DNA from: Enchytraeus crypticus
Lineage: Eukaryota > Annelida > Clitellata > Enchytraeida > Enchytraeidae
Assembly (NCBI GenBank): GCA_905160935.1
Contig: CAJHZI010000518.1
Coordinates: forward strand, 1,236,001-1,300,000
Length of the DNA: 64,000 bases
Reading direction: 5' to 3'
Shown: positions 24,901-38,802 of the stretch, one piece after another
How positions within the stretch are numbered: the stretch's first letter is position 1
How the letters are laid out: each line of letters starts with the position of its first letter
Notes under the pieces: model-generated
Databases searched by the model: none
Seen by the model: the letters and a program-made list of their open reading frames with translations, nothing else
Told to the model about the DNA's origin: nothing
Position numbers and translations under genes: made by a program

Positions 24901-27900
24901 TCATATGTGGCAATTGGGAAGACTATCGCATTGACTATCCTTTATCTGTTTTATCTCTGGTCCTGATTCTCCGTCACGGACGATTTTAGAACCAAGAAAA
25001 ACGAAATCGTTGACTGTCTCGATATCTTCATTGTCAATTCTGATTTTGATTTCAGCAATATCAGTTGTCATGATCTTGGTTTTCTTGATGTTGAGGAACA
25101 AGCCAGCTTTTTCGCTTTCTTTAACCTTTAATATGAACTGTTCCAGACCTTCCCTGCTCTCCTCGAGCAGAGTGGTATCATCCGCATACCTCAGGTTGTT
25201 GATGTTTCTCCCACCAATTTTCACACCTACAGTGGATTCAGTCATATCTACCTTCCGCAATACTGCTTCTGCTTACTGAAAGTAAACTGTCTAAATTTCA
25301 AATTTTTTATCTAGAAAACTTTAATGTCGGTTTTGTAAAGCAAATTGGTGAATTATTGTAACCCGAGTGAGTTTTCTCTTCTGCTATCCTACTTGGCAGG
25401 ATCAAATTATATATTTCTACTTAAAATCTCCGTGTTGTGTATGGGTTGCTTGAAGAATTGACCAACCGTGAAACTATGCACGTGTCGTAGAAGGCGACAT
25501 AAAAACATGATCCAAACCAAAGACAGACAGCATTCGGTTGGTGAGCGCCTATGCTCCAGAAATTGCTACAAATATTTAAACAAGGGCCACCTAGATCGAC
25601 ATTATGCGAAATCCCTCGTCAGGCAAAGTATCAGGTTCGCAACAGAGCTAGATGCAACAAAGCGTTAAGCTAGATGTTCTTAAATCTATCCTGTATTGCT
25701 GTGTAACATTTCGAATACCTTTGTACTTTGTATTGTTTAATATATACAGAAATGTGCATTGATCTATTATTACAGGCTTCCAGTTTGCAGTTCTTGAGTC
25801 AGTACAATTTTGATTTCAATAAGGTTGATTTTTATATTTAATCTAATTAAAACTCGAGCATGTTGTAACGTAATGGTTGTAAGTAATAAATTAAAGCACC
25901 TTGTGGAGCCCTGGCAGAACGCTCGCCTCTCGGACGAGAGGTTAAGAGTTGAAGACTGCGTATCGACATGATCAGTTTTTCTCTCCCTCAGGGGCACATA
26001 AAATTCAGTTGTGTACACTTGGTGATTTCAGGTCGACGTATAGCCCATCTTACATCCCAGGTTTCATTTTCCTTATAGACTCCTCTGGGTCCCCTAAAAA
26101 TGTGACATTACGGCACGTGTGACAGTTGGTTTCTTCTCAATGATTCATCTCCAGATGGCAAGAAAACAGAGGATGAAAAGATGTGTACGAGTTATATACC
26201 ATGCACCTGACACTAGGCTGTACACTGAAATAGAGAGAGAGAGAGAGAGAGGGGGGGGGAGAGGGAGATGAATACTTCTTTTGTGATTTTTTGACTTCAG
26301 ATACATGTATGCTAATGTGTAGGCCTTGTAGGGGTAGGCCTATATTGAAGCATGCAATAACATGCTTATATTAATATTCTGATTTGCAATAAGTTTTTAA
26401 CTGCTTAATATGATTTATTTAGGCTGTATGTGTTCAGGGCACATGTCAGTGCTTTAGTGGCCTTTGTGTCCTATTTCACTTATCTTCATGCATTTCTTGC
26501 GTCTGACATACATGAAGTAAAATGAACATCATTCAATCTAGGCTTATTGTTTCAAGCTGATTGGGCCTTCTGTCGAGTCGTTACTTCAGCAATGAAGTAA
26601 TAAATTACTAGTTTAGATCTTAATGCAACGTAGGTAGTAAGTTATAAGCTTGTTGAAAAATGTTGTTGAGTTTAGTTCCCTTCTTTCCTGTTTGAAATTC
26701 TTGTGTTAATAACACAAAATTTAGTTTTCTTTTGCTACTGAGCATTGTGATTTCCATTGACATATTATGTATGTATTTGTATTCATCACTGCATCGGTGA
26801 TTCGGTATATTTGCTTAATTGTTTCCTTATTATGCGACATCCATTTACTTGGAGATGTTAAATTTCAAAATTAAATTATGTTGCATGATGTTTGTAAAAT
26901 GTTTAAACATTTAGAGTAAATTTTTAGACATTGGTACATATTCACAGATTAAACTTGATACAGATATGGTCGTATAGCAACGGGAGGCTTGCATTTTTTC
27001 TACCACAGTTTCTAGTTAACTTTTTAGCTAATAGGTAACCTTAACCCATACCCTAAATCTAGCCATAAACCTAAAAAGTGACACGAGCGGCAATCGAACA
27101 TAGGACTCGAGATCTAAAGCCTGACACCTTAGCCACTAGACTACTGTAGCTTTCGATCAACTGTAGTTTAATAGAACGATTTAATGGATGGCGCATGAAA
27201 TCTCCCTATACATGTAAACGTATTATGTTCTAGCCAATCAGAGCTCTCTAAATTGAACTCTGTGGTAGAAATGAGATACACGCCAACACCGATACACCGT
27301 CGAAAATGTCATATTATTTCCAAGCTATAGGCTACATAAGGTTTTGATAAGGCATAGCCTTTTGTGAAGGGATCAACTCGTTATGGATGGAGTGCTCTTT
27401 TATGGAGCGTAACAAACTGCATATGAGTAAGAATATGTGCCTTGGACCTGCTACTTGGCAAAACACTAAAGAGAGAGGGAAAGAGAGATATATGGTCTTA
27501 CCATATTTAATATGTATAGAATATTCTTAATTAAAAGAATTTCATTTTTGCATATAATTATGCCCGAGCTTGTGTGACAATGTTATTTATTTATTTCGTT
27601 TATCACATCATACATGTCAATTCGTGTCAATTCTTGAGTGCAAAAATATCAAAAAAGTATCAAAAATAGCATATGTTGTTGTGTGCAGTTTATTTACGAA
27701 GGTGTACCGTACATGAATGAAGAGCAGGAACAAATGCAGAGGCACTCATTCTCTGATCATTCAATCTCTCCAACTAATGACTTGTAAGCTTTGCTTTCAA
27801 TTTTAATATTTGTTTATTTTAAATCTTGTGATATTAATTGCCTTCTGATAATGCTTTTCATGGAGTTTTACTCTCAAAGAGTTCTTTATCTGAATACATG

Positions 27901-30900
27901 TATGTCATTTCATGTGATCATACCAGGGCTGGTGTCAGCCAAAAATATCTCTGTAATGTTCCTCCACAAGACTCTATTCTTCACCATTTCCCCGATATTC
28001 GTTCTTGTCTTCCACTTGGTCTCCCATAAATTCTAATTCCAAAGGCCTTCAGGTCTTTTTCGAGGCAGTCTTTTCACTTCTTCTGGGTCTGGTTTTCACT
28101 GTTCTTTTGCCATCTGCTTTATAGCTAGAAATCTTTCCGGGGTTTCTATTTTGTCCATCAGTAGCACATGTCCTACATATTAGTAATAGTTGTGACTGAT
28201 CTCTGTGTTATCAAGGTCGTGTAAAAAAGAAAGAGGATTATCTCAGCATCAGTGTGCACACTGTGCAGTTATTTGTTAATTATATAACTTCTATAATCAT
28301 GTGCGGAAATAGATGTTTCTATATATTATGTCTATATGAACTGCTGTAGAGGAGCAGCGAAAGATGAAATGCAAGAATGCTACAAGTCAGTGGGTGACTG
28401 GGTGTCGAACGCTGAGGAGGGGGCGACTGTTACACTCAATACTACCACAGGTCAGTATTACGCAAATCTGGTGCATCAATGGCCTTGATTGTTCTTACTG
28501 AAGATAATTCTTTGCACTAGTTGTGAATCATTCAATGGAATGCAAATGTAGAATTTTATGAGAGGTTTGTATGCTTTTGCAATATTTACTTTCATATGTC
28601 CATTTTTCAGTTGGGTAATAAAAGTTCATCGATAATTAATTGATTATTTAATTAATTGATGAAATCTGTTGCTGTATATACGGGTCGTATGTATGCATAA
28701 ATCTACTTTGTTAGTTACTATAAGCGTGACGACTGGTTTAGCGTCAGTCTCATGGCTTATATGATGTTTGTGGCGAGAGATCACTTAATCAGTGAATTTG
28801 CTGCCAGAAACCTAACCGATCATTCTCATTAGTACATCAGAACTTCAAACAGTTCTAATTTTATGTCTAGAAAAGAATTTATATATATTTGGTAAGACGT
28901 CATCTTTGTCAAGTGTTCAAATTTATTTTATGTCTTATTGCAGTTGTTTAGCTAATTAATACATCAATTTAATTTGTTTCATATGATATATTTATGCATC
29001 GATATTCCTCTTTCGTCAGGAATGTATCCGGGATAGTTACAGTATGTTAGCGCCTTTGGAAATATTTTACTGCCTAGTTAAATGCTTCTTGAAATTAATC
29101 TAGAAATAAAATATCTGATTTAATTTTAAAGATTGAAATATATTTATATTTAATGGAAAGTTTTAAAAACTATTTTTTTTGTGAGAGTCTCGTATATTTA
29201 GAAAGCTATGTAGCCGGGTGTATTGCTGTGTGAATGCAGACAGACTGAACTTCGCTGCTCTGCTGGACCTGCGTCTGCGATATCCTCAGACCTGGACTAA
29301 CGTTGTCGACAACAAGGTTACATGAGAATTGAAAGCGTGGCTAACTAATTGTACGATGTAGTAAACAATAACCTTTTTAAAGTTGTAAATTTTATGTAAA
29401 TATTTCTGTTTGATATCATGAAATACTATAAAAGCTTTGAGATTTAGGTTTTCGTGTAGGCTTATTTACAAACTGTATTTGTGTAGGCTATTTTATATTA
29501 ATCCAAAGAGTGAATATCTTTGGACTGGTTTTGTGGATTATGGAATTTGCACTGTTTTGGATCGTCTTTTTGCTCATCAACTTGGATTTATCTCAATAGT
29601 GCTCAGTGTTGTCATGGACGATCGTTGCACTATAATTGTTATGTTATGCGAAGTACATACTAACTATATGTTAGACTTCAAAGAATTTAAAAAGTTCACT
29701 TAGCAAATAGTTGTAATGCTTAAACTTAGAGCATACATGCTCTTTAATGTAATTTGAATTATATTTGTTAAATGTGAACATTTTAAATAGTAGTAGGTAG
29801 AGGACATATGTCTTTTAAACAGAGATTAAGAACATTTCTGCTTCCGCTTAGATATTTTATCTGATAATGTTGTCATCACGTTGTATTCTGGTCATTGCTG
29901 AATAGGTAAACTGATCAACTATTACTGCGCTTTTCTTAAGTGGCGACTAAGCAGGAACATAAGCTGCCTCAGAAGATATAATTTTTTAGATAAAGAGCAT
30001 ATTGAGATTTAGTAGTAGCCTAGCCTAAGCGATAGCCTAAGTTATTGATTGATGGAATAAACTTTAACGAGCCGTGAAATAGACATGATTTCAAATGGAC
30101 TTCCAATTTGTCAGCACAGTAGTGAGAGGAGAGAGAGAGAGAGGGAGAGAATGCATTTAATCTTATGCTACGTGATTGATCTGTTAGGTGGTTGTCACTA
30201 AAGTATCTGCAGAGACAAGAGCGCAACTAGAAGATGAGTTCAGAGTTCTTGGCGAAGAAAGGTAAGCTGATTATAATATTTACTTAATTACTTATTTAAT
30301 TAATTTAATTACTTAACATTACTTGCTATCGTCGGAGAAACAAAAGTCTAATTACTTAATTACTTAGTACTTATTATTTACTTATTTACTTAACATTACT
30401 TGCTATCGTCGGAGAAACAAAAGTCTAATATAAACACGAAAACTGGTTACGTTAAACACGTAACCATAATAAAACATTAATAAATAGTACTGAAAGAAAA
30501 ATTAAATTAAAGTTGATCCAAACCAACGTCAGAAAGGGCATTCGGTTGGTGAGCGCCTGGGCTTCAGAAATTGCTACAAAAACTTAAACGAATGGATTTA
30601 GAAAGCCTATTCGTATCCCGACCCTAGTTAAACTGGAATTTAAGGGATGATGACGATGATGATGATTGAAAGGAAAATTAAGAAAGGAAATGTAAAATTG
30701 TAAAGAAAAATTGTGGAATTCATAGACTAGAAGAAAGGTCAGCCTTTGATAATATATGTCACTTATAATTTCTTGTGTTCGGATCAGTTAATCTCTAAAG
30801 CCTGTATTGAATACAATAATTGATTATATCGTTATAAATAATAGTAATAACAATAATAATAAAAATCGTAAATGACATGAAAGTATTAACTGAACAATAG

Positions 30901-33900
30901 ATTGATTGCTGGGCAACTTTCTTCTTTGTCTGATCCTTGTCCCTTCGACTTTTAGAGCCGTGAACTTTCACGGTACCTTAAACTAAATAATCTCGATTAG
31001 CTCGGCTGCAATTTAACTAGTTACTTTCGTTGAATCGTTTTAATCGAACCCAAAGGCCGTAGACCCGTTGTTCATCGTTATGTTAGTATTATTCTTATTT
31101 CTTTACCTTAAAAAATACGAATAATATTTACATATCTGCTTAAATAGTCTTAATTTAATTGCTAATTTACTACTAATTTTATTTGTTTTGCTGAAAAGTG
31201 TTATTTGTGATAAGCTGCTCTAATATCTTAAACTGTGTCTGTGTTTTGTTTTAGTGTTTATTCTTTTTCTAGGTATAGAGTGTTCTGTTTATTTCAGCGA
31301 ATATCTTACCTACATGTCGAAGCAAAATATTTGAGATAAATTCCAATGTAAGATCGTTACTGATAACAACTAGTATGAATTTTTCGAAATTTCGATACAA
31401 CATGAAATTTTTTACATACCGACTTAACTTAATAATTTTGTATTCTGGTCTAGACTTAATGATCAGGAATACACTATAGATGCTATTTTTATACTTGGAC
31501 AAGTAATTTCTTTCAGACAGTCATCGACTGTTTTATACAGTATTTTACAGTTTGAAAATGTGATAGTTATTATGTTGTGATTATGGTGTCTATTGTTTAT
31601 TTATATACAATACAAAAGGGCTTGACAACACTACACTGTACTGTTACCCTGATTGAAACACTACGTTGTAATATTGACCTCATTGATACAATGTCAGTTT
31701 TGTTTTATTATTAATGAGAACATTTTCTGTTTACTGTTCTCAAATACTAACCAAATTCTTTATACCTGTCTAGTGATTTTGGTTGTATTTTAGGATGCTG
31801 GGTTTTACAAAAGTATTTCGGTTATTACGGAAGCTTAAAAAGGTTTAAATTTATTTGTTTGATTTGTATAGTAGCATTTACAAGTACAATAGGCATGATA
31901 CACTTTAACACTGAAGCTGGCTGCAAATATCGGCCTAATATACCATTTAATTTATTAAGCTATATTCAGATTATTAGATGATAATATTAATACAATGGTG
32001 CCCTTGTATCTCACTTTTCAACGGTTTTGATTTTCTTGCTTATAGTACTGTTTTCTAATCATTCAAATGTGAAAATATTTTAGCAAAAGCGACTATTGTA
32101 ATAATAACCAAGGACAATTACGATAATAACAATAATAATAATAATAGTTATAATAATAATGATAATAGTTAAGTATCAAAACAAAAGACGTCTCAACAAA
32201 AGTATGATAAACTTTTTCGTTCGCAAATTTGTCAATTAATCTTACCTAATCTCTGTGGAACAAGATTAAAATGACAAAACCCTCTTATTATTGTTGCTGC
32301 AAAGTAATATTAATTTATAATTGAGTTGTGTAACTTCTATTTAATGATGGTGTGACATTAATTCTCCAATATGAATTTTTTCAGCCACTGATTGGTCATA
32401 ATAACTTCACAGATCTACTCTACCTCTATGAGAAATTCTACAGACCACTACCAGGTTTAATTAGGTTTAAAATTATTTTTGGAAGCAATGAATCAAAATA
32501 GTTGTCGAATACAACAGATTGTTGATAACATTCTTCTACATTATTGTAACAATGAAGAATTTGCTTGATTAAGGCAAAACAATTTAGTTGATTAAGCATT
32601 TAATAAATTCCATTTATTAAACATTATCTAGTTCTAACTATTTCTGAGTTGTATGAAGGGTATTTAAGTGTGGCTATATATTTATGCCGTTTTTTACAGT
32701 ATAGCTTCTACTTATTGTTTTGTACCATGGCCAAGGTACATGTTCATACTCAGAGTCAGCTTTCAGGCTCCATAAAGAGCACTCCATTGATCAGCAAATT
32801 AATCCCTTCACAAAGGCCGTATAGGCTACTTGATGTAGCCTATAGCGTGGGAATAATATGGCTTCTGAGGTGGTTTCCCGTTGCCTTCCTCAGTTCTTGC
32901 CCTGTCGACTCGTACGACACGTGCAGTTAATTCGTCAGTATCCCTAACACTAAATTCTATTCTTCGTGTCCCTGACACAACACGGGAAATTATATATTTT
33001 ACTATACTATTGTATTGGTGTTATATACTATCCTCTCTTAACAAAATTTAAAATCAAGAGAAGATGATAAGGATGATTGTAGAATCTAAGCCTGGATTGA
33101 TATGTCTATTTAATCAATTGAAGTCGAAGGCATCTTATGTATTTCTGAATTCTGCGAACTCTGGAATTTGGAAACAATATTATATTTGTCGCATTATTAT
33201 ATTGGCTGGAGCCACTTGCGATGTCGGTAGGATCGTAGATGGATCTCCCTTCAGTTATATCGCTTTCGAGAGATGAAACTGACGGTAACATCGGCTTTAC
33301 AGCTTTAAATAGGTTGCTAAGCCAGTGGCACGATAAATTAGATTTCAACACTGCGGATCAGTAGATGCAGAGTTCAATTTTATGTTCACAATCGTAACTG
33401 ATATGCATTCGAGAAATGAAACTGACGTTTAACTGGACTTTATAATGAAAGAGCAAATATTTGTAAAGGCCTTTTTATTGCCATTATATCTTATGTTATG
33501 TTATGAATGTTTTTCATGTTGTAAAGAAATTGTGATTAAAAGTTTTTTGTCATGTTCACTGAAGGATAATATTAATGTGTAACAGTAGGAATGTCGTAAC
33601 AGTAGGGCAATATGTGCTTTAATCGACAATTTTAGAGAGTTCTTATCCTGTGATTCAAGCACTAAGTCAAGAGAAATAAGTTTCATCTATTTTAGAATAT
33701 CAACAGGAGACATGATGTGTTTCACTATCAGCTAGCTGAGTTAAAGATAGTAGACTGCTAGTGTAAATAAAGTAACGTAGTGTTAAATTAAATCATTTAG
33801 AGTACTTCGTCAGTTTATTTCAGCCAAGATTTGATATTTCTTTAGAGAGTTATGACAAGATTTGATATTTCTTTAGAGAGTTATGAGAAGTTCAAGGAGG

Positions 33901-35423
33901 ACATTCACGAGATGTTTCCTGTTGTTATAGATACGAAGCACTTGTCAACAATCATGCGTCTGGTTAGTCTATGTAAACTTTATTCAGCATATTCATTGAA
34001 ACATACCAAGTCACTACTTAAATATTTCTAGACTGTCACGTAGGTACATTGTTAATTGTGTCATTGAATCGTATTGCAAGCTCTAACAATTGTGTAAAGT
34101 TATATTTTGTGCACATGAATGTTAAACATTAAAAAAGCTTTGCTAAACTTAAATGTTATCAGTGGTATTACTATAGTATTGAAGTACAAATGTAGCTCGT
34201 TAGTGGGAATCAAATAGTAAATGTTGTAGTTAGGATTTAGAGACGCATTCTTTTTCTCTTAGAAATTAAATTTATATTGCACATTATCTTTTTAATTTAG
34301 TTTTTTGAAGATGGTTTTATTATGCATTACCTGTGCAAGCAATATTTCAGTCATCTCATTTAATTTAATTTTCCTGTTTGTAGAACTTGTTAGCAAGCAA
34401 AGTTCATCTATAACATTAATCTCCTTCTTCATCTTCTTTTTCTTCTTCACTGGTTCAATCATCATTTAGACATCACTTGACTGTTAACTGTGTTACTAGT
34501 TGACGTTGAAACATGTATGGCCGAGATTCTGTAAATCTTTGAAATTCGGCCGACTGGTAGGGTTCCAGTCTGCCTACAATATGTGAAGTGAAGTGAAATA
34601 TTTCGGCTGAGCACGTCCTGAGCTGTTTACGTTGAACCTGTGCTCACGTGAAGTGGGTTGCGCGTTGACTGACATGGGCTTTGAACTCAGTCCTATGCGA
34701 ATACTCAAACCGTTACGCCAAATACCCTCCTCTGAAGGGATATGGCGTAACATATACGCCTCCTCGTGATAACATTAATGAGCAAGACATATTTGAACCA
34801 TTTTACCTCAGAAAAGCAATGTGGTAATTAATAACAAGTTCATTGTTAATGTAGAATTTTATAATTTTTATATTAAACAAATGTGTTTTTCAGTCGCACA
34901 AAGAAAGCGGTCTGTTTAGTTCTACTGGACTTTCTCAGCTGTACGAATCGCTTAGTGGGTATGATGCAATCGATAACTAATAATTAATTATTATTGATTG
35001 GCTGACACTATTAATTGTGTCAGCCAATCCATATATTAATTTCTGCTTTCAGGCCTTGCATGAGTCTTGTCTTAAATACTGTATTAGTTTAAGATCTAGG
35101 TTATCATGGTGAGTTAATATTATAAGCGTATGCCCGAATGTAACAAATAGCAAGGGCTGTGTTCCTCGCTGAATGTGTATATGCTGAATGTGTTATGTCT
35201 GTGACCTTTACTGTGACCTTGGGCAATGAGCTTGCCAGACTTACATTAGTTAGATTAGTTTCCATCTGATACTGTATGATAGCCTGGCTCAGCGCAATCA
35301 ATAGTGATTTGAAAGATACAAACGTCCCATGGGAAGAAGCTCTGACGCTTTCATATGGATCTAAGTGAATGGAAGTACAAAATGTTCCCGCCTTAAGTTC
35401 TATTCAGAACTCAAGAATCTCTC

Positions 35424-35463
<40 letters not shown>

Positions 35464-37422
35464 ACTATATTGCACTAAGTGGTAGGTCCAAGGTATACAT
35501 TGCTACTCAAGTGCTGTTTTCGATCCATTAGTTAATCCCTTCACTAAAGGTTATGCTTTATACCTTATACCTCAAGCTGTAGGCTTAGCCTATAATAATA
35601 TGGCTCTGCGGTGTTTTCCCGTTGCCTTCCTCATTTCCTTCTAGCCGTCTCTTACAGTTTACGTTTGTTCTATTCTTCAGCGTCTCGGACACAACACGGG
35701 AATGGCATAAGTACAATAGCTATAGTAGGCCTAACAGTACAATAGTAACTCATGAATGATACAAATAAACGATACTCAGGGAGTCGTGCGTTTAAGTCTC
35801 TGCTGACGCTTCTTTGGCAGTATCCTCATGATACTTTAATTAAAGGGCTACTCTCACTGCCTCAGATGACAACATCATATATAAACATCAAGTATTATAG
35901 TGCTGAAGCCATTTCGATGAGAAAAGCTTTTATTAGATGGCGGTAATTCAAACTTCTTGATAATTAGTGTGATCAAGAGGTAAGAATGGAAATGAAGTTT
36001 AAGCACTGATCACAACACCTGGAAGCCAGATATAAAAGAGAAACCACATTGTAAGTTTGACCTTATATAAAACCGCTCATAGAAAATGAAAGGCTGATAA
36101 TACAGTAAAAGTAAAATTATAAGCTTGGCCAGGTGCTTGAGAGAACGATTACACATTTTATATGGTGAATGTTTACTAAGTTTCGAGAAAGAGTTAAGAT
36201 CATGGAACTAGGTCATTAGGCTTCGTCACTTTTATTAAGTGAGATCTTGGCATATATACTGTATAACTTAGCTTTAGATAAACTGTTCTTTCGTGTGTGT
36301 TATGTGTAGGGAGAAGGCTAGATCCTACACTTTATACACTCCTTCCATAAAACATGATGACATCTCTAAAGGCTACGGTAACAAGCATTGCCCACACGAG
36401 GCTGGCTATGACGCTTTCATGTGTGGCTATGGTAAGCTGTAATTAGTTTCTCAAATGTATATTTTATAAAATCATAAGCTTGAATATTGAAATTGAACAT
36501 GTAGTATAATATCAGCAGTGATAGTGATTTAAATCTGGATACCAAAGATGTTAAAACTTGTCCCAGCTATATATTTTATTGTAGGTTTAATTATTGCTGG
36601 CGTGGCTACGCTTGACTTTTATTTGAAATTTTAAGTTTAGTTTTTTCTATTGGTTAATTAATATTCAATTAGTTACTGTTTATAAATTGTTACCATATAT
36701 GTTAACAAGAGTTACCTATAAATAAGTAAACTTCAACGATATGGTGACTTAATTAGAAAATAAATGTGTATTCAAGAGTTAGTATATTATTTCTTTACCT
36801 TATTTTTGCAATAATGATTTGAGTGTACTTGGCCCCTGGCAGAGTTACAGCAGTGATGAGATGTAATACCCGTCGACTACTTTAGGACTAATGCTGTACA
36901 TCTGTTTTCGTTTCCTTCTGAAAAGTAGTCTGTCATGTGCTGGTTTAATTTTCATCATCATCAGTCAGGTCGGGATACAAATAGACTGTCTCAAATCCTC
37001 TCTGTCCTACACCACACCACCAGCCAATCCCCTATTTGAGACTTTTCCATTCGTTTAAATGTTTGTAGCATTTCTGGAGCCTAGGCGCTGACCAACCGAA
37101 TGCCCTTTCTGACGTTGGGCTTGTCTAATTTTATATAATATTATGCTAAATGGTTTATTGACCTAGTTTACAACCTAGTATGACAAATTTTAATTTCATG
37201 TTGATTTAGTATATTATATATTTAAATTTATTCAAACTCTTTGTGTAAAGTAGTTTTAGAGATTGATTTCAGCCATGTAATTGCTATGTAATTTTTCATT
37301 GTTAATAATAATAATTTCTGGAGCCCAGAAATTCGGTTGGTGAGAGAAGCTCTCACCAACCGAATGCCCTTTGTGACGTTGGTTTGAACCTTAGTACTTT
37401 GTAGCCTAATATATACAATGTT

Positions 37423-37506
<84 letters not shown>

Positions 37507-38732
37507 CTCGTGTTGTGCTCGGGTGTGGTTGGACCACTGCAGAATAGGGCAACCGCAAACAATCTGCCGCGTATACGTAAGAGGCGACTAAAGGCAAGAG
37601 CTGAGGATGGCAAGAGGGGACCATCTCGCCATGAAATATTTTCCACCAGGATTAAATGGTAATTAATCCACCTACTGAGGAAGGCAACGGGAAACCACCT
37701 CAGAAGCCATATTTTTTCCCAAGCTATAGGCTACATAAGGTATGGATAAGGCATAGTCTTTGTGAAGGGATTAACTTATGGATCTAAGGAGTGCTCTTAT
37801 TGAGCGAGAAAGCAGACTTTGAGTATGAATATGTACCTTTAACCTTCCACTTGGCAGTGCACTGTAGAAGATATATACAGGGTGCGCATTAAAAAATATC
37901 CTTCTAGCACAATTGCGATAGCTTAGTCAATTCTTAATATTCCACCTTGAAATTTTAAGGTTCTCTTGTGGAAAGAATTTAGCCACAAGCTGACCAAATT
38001 TTGTAAAAATATTTTTAAGGGAACCGGAGTTATCCAAGTTTTGCGAAAAAATTGATTTTTTTCATTTAACACGCAACGTAAAACGCCAATTAGAATCAAT
38101 TCCTTTTTGAAAAAGACTGACTCTGAAAAAGGCCGTTAGATGATGACGACTGATATTGTGCTACAAGTATTACACTTATTCTGCCGAAACTGATTGAAGA
38201 CTCAACAAGTTAAAGTCAAATGATTTAATTTTTCCACAGGACGGCGCGCCGGCTCACACTTCACGTCTTGCGCAAATACTTTCTTGTACAATTAGATTTA
38301 ATAAAATGGATGATTGGCCTCCTAATTCTCCAGATTTTAATTCACCTGATTCTTTGTTGGAGACCCATGTTGGAAAAGCGAAGTAATTTCAAGAAATCCA
38401 GAACACCATTGTTGTGACCTTCTAGTCTGATTGGATTGGCCTCCACACTGATTGATTGACCTGACTGACATATTACGATAAATATTAAGAAATTAATATA
38501 TATATATATATATATCCATATATGCGCATATGTATGCTAGGAGGAAATATGATTATCCAGATCTTCGATGCATGAGGTATAAACTGATTGTTCTGTAATC
38601 CGAACACTCTATATGAGAATTGGGATCAACTTGGTAAGTCGTCTGGCCTAATTGGTATATATCATATACAATATATATCAGTACTTTGGACTGAATTTCT
38701 GGATTTTGGAATTTGCACAGTTTTTGGACAAT

Positions 38733-38802
<70 letters not shown>

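Noticed and set aside
27838-28200. Possible LINE RT fragment
   Set aside because: Some minus-strand residues look RT-like, but no motif is clear enough to support a call.
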